Shown: positions 16,511 through 22,386 of the stretch, in pieces
Layout: each line of letters starts with the position of its first letter
Position numbering within the stretch: the stretch's first letter is position 1
From: VMGX01 sp041658885
Lineage (GTDB): Bacteria > Patescibacteriota > Minisyncoccia > Phycocordibacterales > 21-14-all-36-13
Length of the DNA: 64,000 bases
Direction of reading: 5' to 3'
Assembly: GCA_041658885.1 (NCBI GenBank)
Contig: JBAZZJ010000001.1
Coordinates: forward strand, 62,001 to 126,000
Program-made: the position numbers and the translations under genes
The notes under the pieces: generated by a model
Databases searched by the model: none
Seen by the model: only the letters and a program-made list of their open reading frames with translations
What the model was told of the DNA's origin: nothing

Positions 16511-16593
16511 TGCCCGGGGCGGGAATCGAACCCGCATGGCGTGAAGCCACAAAATTTTAAGTCTTGCGTGTATACCAGTTCCACCACCCGGGC
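16511..16593 (-). tRNA. tRNA-Leu (UAA)
   Basis: GCCCGGG/CCCGGGC acceptor, long variable arm, anticodon stem CAAGA/TTTTG with loop CTTAAAA giving anticodon UAA. CCA is not encoded at its own end (ACA); the encoded ACCA is found at the far end of the tandem array that follows it. Confidence 0.92.
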
Positions 16594-16612
16594 AAATTTT
16601 CAAAATACCCTG

Positions 16613-16684
16613 AGGCCAGAAGGGGAATTGAACCCCTGTATAGCGGTTTTGCAGACCGCCGCGTTACCACTTCGCCATCTGGCC
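16613..16684 (-). tRNA. tRNA-Cys (GCA)
   Basis: GGCCAGA/TCTGGCC acceptor with U73, the discriminator expected for Cys; anticodon stem GCGGT/ACCGC with loop CTGCAAA (anticodon GCA). CCA is not encoded. Confidence 0.94.
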
Positions 16685-16717
16685 ATTATTTGTATTTATT
16701 TTTCAAACTCTTATATT

Positions 16718-17044
16718 CTATATCTCATTTGAAATCTCATCAATCTTTTGTCTGTTTTTTTCTCCAAAATCTATTTTAAAATCAAAAAATGGAACTACTC
16801 TCATAAAATCCATTTCTTTTTTAATAAAGTCTCTAAATTCGCTTCTTTTTCTTTTTAAAAAATCTAGTGCCCCTTTTTCATTTTCAGAAGGAAGAGTTGT
16901 AAAAAATATTGTTGATTTTCTGAAGTCATCAGAAACGCTACAATCTGTGATTGTTATCATAGATCTTAAACTTGATTGCTCCAAAACAAATTTTGAAGCA
17001 AGTTCTTTAATCAAACTTTTTATTTTTTCTTGTCTTAATGTCAT
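16718..17044 (-). CDS. rbfA: Ribosome-binding factor A
   Basis: RbfA binds the 30S subunit during maturation of the 16S 5' end. The 108-residue product has the KH-like fold: N-terminal basic helix (RQEKIKSLIKELASKFVL), central ITITDCSVSDDFRKSTIFFT strand region and a final MRVVPFFDFKIDFG segment typical of the family. Length is normal for a short RbfA. Its start overlaps the infB stop by 4 nt, the common infB-rbfA order. Confidence 0.9.
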   Translation of the reverse strand: MTLRQEKIKSLIKELASKFVLEQSSLRSMITITDCSVSDDFRKSTIFFTTLPSENEKGALDFLKRKRSEFRDFIKKEMDFMRVVPFFDFKIDFGEKNRQKIDEISNEI

Positions 17045-18561
17045 TTTTGGACAATGTTGAAAGCTTTTATTTTATCACCTTGGGCGATTGTAATTTTTGA
17101 TTCTATTTTAGCACCAAATTCAATACCTTCGGGTGCCTCTTTAATTTCAGTTCTATTTTGTTGCAATTCCAAAATGGTTCCAGTTCCTATTTCCTCATCC
17201 CTTCTAAAAATTTTTATTGTTTTTCTAATTTTTAAATTTCCTAAATCAACTCTCCCACCAATAACTTGTTTATCTTTGTTTTTACTAAAAGTTCTAAGTA
17301 TTTTTGCTTCCCCAAGGATTTCCTCAACGTTTTCTTTCGGTATCATACTTTCAATTTCATTTTTAAGCCAATCAGTGAGCTCGTATATTATTTTAAAGGT
17401 TTTTATTTTGGTATTTAATCTTTCAGCTATCTGATTTGCAGAATTTTCAATTTCTACATTAAAACCAACTATTATTGTGTTTTCATTGTTCCCAACATTT
17501 TTTACATCATTTTCTGAAATTGAACCGATTCCTGTTTGTATAAATTTTACAGAAATCTTGTCATCATTAAATTTATCTATCTCATGTTTTATAGCTTCAA
17601 TACTTCCAGAAACGTCCGCTTTTATTACAACAGGTACAATAACTTTGTTTTCTTCTTTTTCCATTAATGAACCATTTATATCTGGAGAAGTTTCTTTGTT
17701 TTCAAGAATATATTTTTCAGCGTCTTTTTTTAACATAAATGTTTTAAAGGGGAATCCAATTTCTGGATTTTTATTAAATCCAGTTATTTTTATTGGTGAA
17801 GAAAAAATTGCCTCCACAATTTTTTTACCAGAAAAATCTTCCATCATACGAACTGGGGCTATGCTTTCTTTAACAACTACAAACATTCCATTTTTAATTT
17901 TTCCATCTTTTATTATCAAAGTAGCAGATACTCCTTTTTTGGGGTCAACATTTGTTTCAATTACAACTCCTTCAGCTTTTTTTGAAATGTCTCCTTTTAA
18001 TTCAGACAATTCTGCCACCAAAAGTATTATGTCTAAGAGTTTGTCCACCCCTTCTCCTGTTTTTGCAGAAATTGATACGTAAGGAATATCTCCTCCATAA
18101 CCTTCAACATAAATTTCATTTTCAATTAAGTCGGATATTGTTTTGTTGATATTTGCCCCTGATCTATCTATTTTATTTATAGCAACAACAAACGGTATTT
18201 TTGCCTCTTTTATGGCCCCATATGCCTCTAAGGTCTGTTTTTTTACACCGTCCTCGGCTGATACAACAAGAATTGCTATGTCTGCCGTATTTGCGCCTCT
18301 TTTTCTCATTGCCGAAAACGCTTCATGTCCTGGGGTGTCTAAAAAAGTAATTTTCTTTTCCATTTTCTTGCCCTGAGCATGTCGAAGGGTATGTATGACT
18401 TCGTATGCTGAAATATGTTGGGTTATACCACCAGCTTCTGAATCCACAATATTTGTCTTTCTTATATAATCAAGAAGTGCGGATTTCCCATGGTCAACAT
18501 GTCCCATTACAACTATAACAGGTGGGCGTTCGGTTATGTTTTTTTGTTCCTGTTTAGGCAT
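17041..18561 (-). CDS. infB: Translation initiation factor IF-2, short form
   Basis: IF-2 is the GTPase that brings initiator tRNA to the 30S subunit. The 506-residue protein has almost no N-terminal extension: the G domain starts at about residue 14 (GHVDHGKS at 20-27, DTPGH at 75-79, NKID later), followed by domains II-IV. The start ATG 18561 was chosen; in-frame codons reach 18606 but have no family similarity. Residues 58-64 (TLRHAQG), between switch I and DTPGH, are encoded by a palindromic CCCTTCGACATGCTCAGGG element and form an insertion relative to other IF-2 proteins. Confidence 0.95.
   Translation of the reverse strand: MPKQEQKNITERPPVIVVMGHVDHGKSALLDYIRKTNIVDSEAGGITQHISAYEVIHTLRHAQGKKMEKKITFLDTPGHEAFSAMRKRGANTADIAILVVSAEDGVKKQTLEAYGAIKEAKIPFVVAINKIDRSGANINKTISDLIENEIYVEGYGGDIPYVSISAKTGEGVDKLLDIILLVAELSELKGDISKKAEGVVIETNVDPKKGVSATLIIKDGKIKNGMFVVVKESIAPVRMMEDFSGKKIVEAIFSSPIKITGFNKNPEIGFPFKTFMLKKDAEKYILENKETSPDINGSLMEKEENKVIVPVVIKADVSGSIEAIKHEIDKFNDDKISVKFIQTGIGSISENDVKNVGNNENTIIVGFNVEIENSANQIAERLNTKIKTFKIIYELTDWLKNEIESMIPKENVEEILGEAKILRTFSKNKDKQVIGGRVDLGNLKIRKTIKIFRRDEEIGTGTILELQQNRTEIKEAPEGIEFGAKIESKITIAQGDKIKAFNIVQK
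18371..18389. repeat. CCCTGAGC-ATGTCGAAGGG palindromic element inside infB
   Basis: An imperfect palindrome of the CCCTTCGAC...GCTCAGGG type, which I know as a dispersed repeat in several bacterial genomes. It is in frame in the G domain. Confidence 0.8.
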
Positions 18562-18660
18562 AAAATAAAATAAGCACAATTGTGCTTTAGAACCACATAA
18601 TACCACGAAAACGGCAAGAAAACAAAAAGGTGAAGAAATAACAAAGTAAAAAATAAAGAA

Positions 18661-18700
18661 ATGACAACCTATTTCTGCTATCGCAGGAATAGGTTGTCAT
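18661..18700. terminator. 40-nt hairpin after an operon end
   Basis: ATGACAACCTATTTCTGC pairs with GCAGGAATAGGTTGTCAT around TATC. The inner CTGCTATCGCAG is shared with the hairpin at 19511-19550, while the outer stem differs. It lies in the 300-nt gap between the infB start and the lipoprotein promoter. Confidence 0.6.
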
Positions 18701-18711
18701 TTTAGGAAATA

Positions 18712-18747
18712 CACAGCACTTATTTTGTTTATAAAATAAGTGCTGTG
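18712..18747. repeat. 36-nt hairpin with TTTTGTTTATAAAATA core
   Basis: CACAGCACTTATTTT pairs with AAAATAAGTGCTGTG. The inner core TATTTTGTTTATAAAATA recurs at 51035-51064 with a different outer stem. Confidence 0.6.
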
Positions 18748-18782
18748 ATTTTAATCCCACACTTATGAAATTAGTTGTGGGG

Positions 18783-18811
18783 TTGACATTATTTTTAAAT
18801 AGGCATATAAT
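18783..18811 (+). promoter_or_regulatory. Consensus sigma-70-type promoter of a lipoprotein gene
   Basis: TTGACA, 17-nt spacer, TATAAT: a perfect match to the consensus, 50 nt before the start codon. The leader continues with TAGTTCAATAAAATCATTCACAAA and AAGGAG, closely repeated before the second lipoprotein gene. Confidence 0.88.
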
Positions 18812-18861
18812 ATATAATAGGTAGTTCAATAAAATCATTCACAAATAAAGGAGTAGTTCAA

Positions 18862-19263
18862 ATGAAAAGATTATCTTTTTTGTTTGTTTTATTATCTTTG
18901 GTTATTGTTGGTTGCAACCAAACTAACGAAAATTTAACAACTGAACAAGTGTCTCGTTTTTTAGAAAAAAAATGTGGATATACTATCCTATCTGAAGTTT
19001 TTGTTCACAACAGTACGGGTACAGTTTTTTTTGGAAGTTTTGAAGACACTAAACTAAACTTTTTTGATGATTTTGTTTACAAAACGATTGATGATATATC
19101 CTTTTCTGTGTTTGTAAACAAAGATGGGAGATTTCTTGTTGTGTTTTTAAATGATAATTTCCCAGAACCAAAAATTGTTGCAAGTAGTGAAATAAAGGAA
19201 ATAGCAATAAGAAATTGTTTATTGAGTAAAACAAAACTACCAAAAGGCACAATGATCCGCTGA
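18862..19263 (+). CDS. Small lipoprotein, copy 1
   Basis: 133 residues: lipoprotein signal with lipobox VIVGC (Cys 18), then a polar domain without a known fold. It ends KGTMIR, as does the second copy at 19683. It is driven by a consensus promoter and ended by its own terminator, so it is a single-gene unit. The two copies share promoter, leader, signal-peptide style and the last six residues, but the middle parts have diverged. The function is not recognised. Confidence 0.78.
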   Translation: MKRLSFLFVLLSLVIVGCNQTNENLTTEQVSRFLEKKCGYTILSEVFVHNSTGTVFFGSFEDTKLNFFDDFVYKTIDDISFSVFVNKDGRFLVVFLNDNFPEPKIVASSEIKEIAIRNCLLSKTKLPKGTMIR

Positions 19264-19273
19264 AGGTTTACTA

Positions 19274-19302
19274 GGCACGCCCACGAGGACGTGCTTTTTT
19301 TA
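19274..19302 (+). terminator. Terminator of lipoprotein copy 1
   Basis: GCACG...CGTGC hairpin followed by TTTTTTT. The sequence from about 19243 to 19410 is nearly identical to 20025-20192, so terminator and flank are part of a duplicated segment. Confidence 0.85.
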
Positions 19303-19325
19303 TTGTTTTAGAATAATATTAGTTT

Positions 19326-19433
19326 ATGAATTTTTTTGATAAAGAACAAAAAGGAATATATTTGGATTATGTCTCCACAACTCCCGTTAGAAAGGAGGTT
19401 TTTGAAATAAATAAAAAATGTCTCCAATTTTAA
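19326..19433 (+). pseudogene. Duplicated 5' fragment of the cysteine desulfurase gene
   Basis: From ATG 19326 the frame gives MNFFDKEQKGIYLDYVSTTP and continues PVRKEVFE, matching the first 27 residues of the intact cysteine desulfurase at 20108 with a few substitutions. It then diverges and stops after 35 residues. It is the cut end of a tandem duplication that also copied the lipoprotein gene. Confidence 0.9.
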
Positions 19434-19510
19434 GTTTCCAGCGGTGAAACAGCTGGAAGTTTCTATAGGACAAGTAAAATCATAAAAGTAAAAAACAATA
19501 GGATAAAAAT

Positions 19511-19550
19511 TGGTCGTCATATCTCTGCTATCGCAGAGATATGACGACCA
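19511..19550. repeat. 40-nt perfect hairpin
   Basis: TGGTCGTCATATCTCTGC pairs with GCAGAGATATGACGACCA around TATC. It lies between the two duplication units and shares its inner core with the hairpin at 18661-18700. Confidence 0.7.
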
Positions 19551-19604
19551 GTCTAATATTTTGATAATAAAGTTTGTTTTAGGCACACACATAACCATTA
19601 AAGC

Positions 19605-19633
19605 TTGACAAAATTTTTAAACAGGTATATAAT
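19605..19633 (+). promoter_or_regulatory. Consensus promoter of lipoprotein copy 2
   Basis: TTGACA, 17-nt spacer, TATAAT, followed by GATAGTTCAATAAAAATTCA and AAGGAG; homologous to the promoter and leader at 18783. Confidence 0.88.
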
Positions 19634-19682
19634 ATGTGTAGATAGTTCAATAAAAATTCATTCACAAACAAGGAGTATTCAA

Positions 19683-20045
19683 ATGAAAAAGTTAACTTTT
19701 TTATTCGTTTTGTTGGTTTCTTCTCTGGTTGTTTTCTCGGCTTGTGGTTCAAGCCCTGATCACACCGAGGATCAAATCAAGGTATTTTTGGATGGTAAAG
19801 GATATAATCATCCATACAAAATTTTTAAAGTGGAATCAGAAGCATTCTCTTCTCATTCGCCATATTTTAGGAAAGAAAATTCAACAGACAAATCTTTCTT
19901 TGATTACATAGTGTTAACAAAAAAAGAAAATAATAATTTTCTTTTGTTCATTGAATCGGATGGGAATTTCCCCGAAATAGTCCGTGAATCTATGATTGAT
20001 TCTGTGGCGACTATAAGAAAGCCAAAAGGCACAATGATCCGCTGA
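19683..20045 (+). CDS. Small lipoprotein, copy 2
   Basis: 120 residues from the ATG at 19683 (GGAG at the proper distance; in-frame codons further upstream run through the promoter). Lipobox VFSAC with Cys 20, then a polar domain that ends in KPKGTMIR as in copy 1. It has its own terminator. It is paralogous to the gene at 18862 by the duplicated flanks, though the domain between is only weakly alike, which points to fast change after duplication or to an old event. Confidence 0.78.
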   Translation: MKKLTFLFVLLVSSLVVFSACGSSPDHTEDQIKVFLDGKGYNHPYKIFKVESEAFSSHSPYFRKENSTDKSFFDYIVLTKKENNNFLLFIESDGNFPEIVRESMIDSVATIRKPKGTMIR

Positions 20046-20055
20046 AGGTTTACTA

Positions 20056-20084
20056 GGCACGCCCACGAGGACGTGCTTTTTTTA
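20056..20084 (+). terminator. Terminator of lipoprotein copy 2
   Basis: GCACG...CGTGC hairpin plus a T run, the same sequence as at 19274-19302. Confidence 0.85.
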
Positions 20085-20107
20085 TTGTTTTAGAATAATA
20101 TTAGTTT

Positions 20108-21334
20108 ATGAATTTTTTTGGCAAAAAACAAAAAGAAATATATCTTGATCATGTCTCCACAACTCCCGTTAGGAAGGAGGTTTTTGAGGTAATGAAACCT
20201 TATTGGAGTGAAAAATTTGGAAATGCAGGTGAAAAACACAGACTCGGTAGAGAAGCAAAAATTGTTCTTGAACAAGCGCGTGAAAATGTTGCAAAAATTT
20301 TAAATACAAGCGCGAAAGAAATTATTTTTACATCCGGCGGGACAGAATCAAATAATCTTGCGATTTTAGGTTTTTTTAATTTTATAAAAAGTAAAACCGG
20401 TACCCTCAATGGATATCATGCAATAACGAGCGAAATAGAACACTCATCAGTATTAGAAATATTTAAACATTTAGAAAAAGACGGGCTTGAAGTCTCATAT
20501 ATAAAAGTTGATAAAGACGGAATCGTTGATTTAAGAGAAATTAAAGAAAAAATTAAAAATAGAACTTTAATGATTTCAATAATGTTTGTAAATAATGAAA
20601 TAGGAACGATACAACCAATAGAAGAAATTGCAAAAATAATTAGAAAGGAAAGAAAAAGTTCAGCAATTTTTTCTCCACAAAATAACGAATTAAAATTTCC
20701 AATTTTTCATACAGACGCGAGTCAAGCGCCATTATTTTTAGATTTAGATGTAAAAAAGTTAGGCGTAGATATGTTCACAATAGATGGACAAAAAATTTAT
20801 GGGCCAAAAGGCATAGGGGCTTTGTATATTAAAAAAGAAGTTCCAATTCAGTCAATTTCTTTTGGTGGAAAGCAAGAACATGGATTAAGGGCTGGGACTG
20901 AAAATATTCCGCTTATAGTCGGTTTTTCAAAAGCACTTGAAATGGCTCAAAAAGAAAAAGAAAATTTTTCAAAAAGAATCTTGGAACTACAAAATTATTT
21001 TATAGATGAAATTTTAAAAAATATTCCCAATTCTAAATTAAACGGGAGTCGCGAACAAAGAATACCAAACAATATAAATATTTCTTTTGAAAATATAGAC
21101 CATGAATTTTTAGCAGTCCAATTAGACGAGAATGGAATTTTTTGTTCAACAAAAAGCGCTTGTTTAAATGATAAAAATAAAGACTCGTATGTGTTAAATG
21201 CAATAAACAGAAATTCAAACAAGTCAGGAGCAATAAGATTTTCTTTAGGAAAGGAAACGACCCAAATAGATATAAACTACGTGGTTAATATTCTAAATAA
21301 ACTAATTGGAGGACAAAGAGAAAATAGAATGTAA
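20108..21334 (+). CDS. Cysteine desulfurase, NifS/IscS type
   Basis: A PLP enzyme that takes sulfur from cysteine, here probably for tRNA thiolation. 408 residues with YLDHVSTTPV at the N-terminus, SGGTESNN (phosphate binding), EHSSV, HTDASQA, the PLP lysine in DGQKIYGPKG (Gln replaces the usual His before Lys) and the catalytic Cys in CSTKSACL near residue 342. A stretch SSAIFSPQNNELKF (about 183-196) is longer than in relatives. Its first 27 codons are duplicated upstream at 19326. No iscU or mnmA is seen nearby. Confidence 0.92.
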   Translation: MNFFGKKQKEIYLDHVSTTPVRKEVFEVMKPYWSEKFGNAGEKHRLGREAKIVLEQARENVAKILNTSAKEIIFTSGGTESNNLAILGFFNFIKSKTGTLNGYHAITSEIEHSSVLEIFKHLEKDGLEVSYIKVDKDGIVDLREIKEKIKNRTLMISIMFVNNEIGTIQPIEEIAKIIRKERKSSAIFSPQNNELKFPIFHTDASQAPLFLDLDVKKLGVDMFTIDGQKIYGPKGIGALYIKKEVPIQSISFGGKQEHGLRAGTENIPLIVGFSKALEMAQKEKENFSKRILELQNYFIDEILKNIPNSKLNGSREQRIPNNINISFENIDHEFLAVQLDENGIFCSTKSACLNDKNKDSYVLNAINRNSNKSGAIRFSLGKETTQIDINYVVNILNKLIGGQRENRM

Positions 21335-21335
21335 A

Positions 21336-21412
21336 AATTTCTAATTTCTAATATCTAATTTCTAATGAAATGTAAAAGCCGTAAGTTTTAGGCCTTAGTT
21401 TTGGGCTTTTAA
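21336..21412. terminator. TCTAATTTCTAA tract and terminator
   Basis: TTTCTAATTTCTAATATCTAA tract (the inverse of the TTAGAT tracts elsewhere), then a hairpin formed by AAAAGCC and GGGCTTTT around an internal TTTTAGGCC. Ends the desulfurase transcript. Confidence 0.55.
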
Positions 21413-21450
21413 ATTTGCTTTTTTAATTTAATCGTATTATAATTCGGCAA

Positions 21451-22323
21451 ATGAAATTAGAAGAACTCACAAAACAACAAATAATACTTTTAGCTCTTCT
21501 CGTGAGTTTTGTTACTTCTATTGCAACCGGAATAGTATCCGTTACACTTTTGGGGCAAACTCCACCTGGGGTCACCCAGACAGTTAATAGGATTTTTGAA
21601 AGAACAGTTGAAAAAGTTGTTCCAGACAAGCAGGGAGCTTCTGTAATAATGAAAGAAAAAACTGTTGTTGTTAAAGAGGAGGATTTAATAGTTAAGTCTG
21701 TTGAAACTGGGTCAAAAAGTATTGTAAGAATTTATGAAAGACCGCAACAGCAACCCGAAAGCGATTTAAATAAAGGAAACGACAATAATAATATACTTGG
21801 TAGTTTTGTTGGAGTAGGAATAATCATATCTTCAGATGGAACGATTTCTACGGCAAGCAATAATTTGTTAAATTGGAAAAAATATATGATATCAACGTAC
21901 GATAACAGGATTTTTAATATGAATGTTCTCTTTTATGGTGAAAAGGTGTCTTTTGCAAAAGCAATAATAGATGAAAAAAGTACTGAAAAATATGTTTTTA
22001 ATTCAGCAATTTTATTAGAATCAAAAAATATAAAATTAGGAGAATCTATTGTGGCTATAAGTGGAGAAGACAGGAACATAATTAGTACAGGCATTGTCTC
22101 AAGTCTTGTTAAAGAGGATGCAATCAAAAACAAGATAACGGAAATAGAGACCTCTATACAACCATTAAGAATAGAAGGTGCGCCAGTATTTAATTTGTTT
22201 GGAGAAGTTATAGCCGTAAACATTATTTTTACACAAGGGGCCACATTGATTCCATCAGATTTTATAAATGAAGAATTAAAAATTTTTGAAACTGAAAATT
22301 TAAAAAATCAAACAAAAAAATAG
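21451..22323 (+). CDS. Membrane-anchored HtrA-like protein without catalytic triad
   Basis: 290 residues: N-terminal membrane helix (about 10-33), linker, then a chymotrypsin-like fold of HtrA/DegP type, recognised by GSFVGVGIIISSDGTISTAS and by APVFNLFGEVIAVN near the end. In active members these are GSG...TNxHV and GNSGGPLFN. Here the His position reads TASNN and the Ser motif reads IEGAP, so the catalytic His and Ser are gone. There is no PDZ domain. It may be a binding or chaperone protein outside the membrane. Confidence 0.72.
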   Translation: MKLEELTKQQIILLALLVSFVTSIATGIVSVTLLGQTPPGVTQTVNRIFERTVEKVVPDKQGASVIMKEKTVVVKEEDLIVKSVETGSKSIVRIYERPQQQPESDLNKGNDNNNILGSFVGVGIIISSDGTISTASNNLLNWKKYMISTYDNRIFNMNVLFYGEKVSFAKAIIDEKSTEKYVFNSAILLESKNIKLGESIVAISGEDRNIISTGIVSSLVKEDAIKNKITEIETSIQPLRIEGAPVFNLFGEVIAVNIIFTQGATLIPSDFINEELKIFETENLKNQTKK

Positions 22324-22327
22324 ACCC

Positions 22328-22382
22328 AGATTTTAGATTTTAGATTTTAGATTTTAGATTTTAGATTTTAGATATTAGATAT
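22328..22382. repeat. TTTTAGA heptamer tract before clpB
   Basis: About seven tandem copies of TTTTAGA followed by TATTAGATATTTTT reach to the ATG at 22387. No Shine-Dalgarno sequence can be found in it. Confidence 0.85.
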
Positions 22383-22386
22383 TTTT

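Noticed and set aside
16125..16603. Long open frames on the minus strand across the tRNA-Leu repeat array
   Set aside because: The unit of 120 bp is a multiple of three, so a frame stays open by repetition, and the frames include tRNA sequence. No start signals. Treated as a side effect, though a small repeat-coded peptide, as with E. coli tpr, cannot be excluded.
17054..18376. Several hydrophobic plus-strand frames across infB
   Set aside because: They are complement shadows of a well-supported gene; no ribosome sites and no domain patterns.
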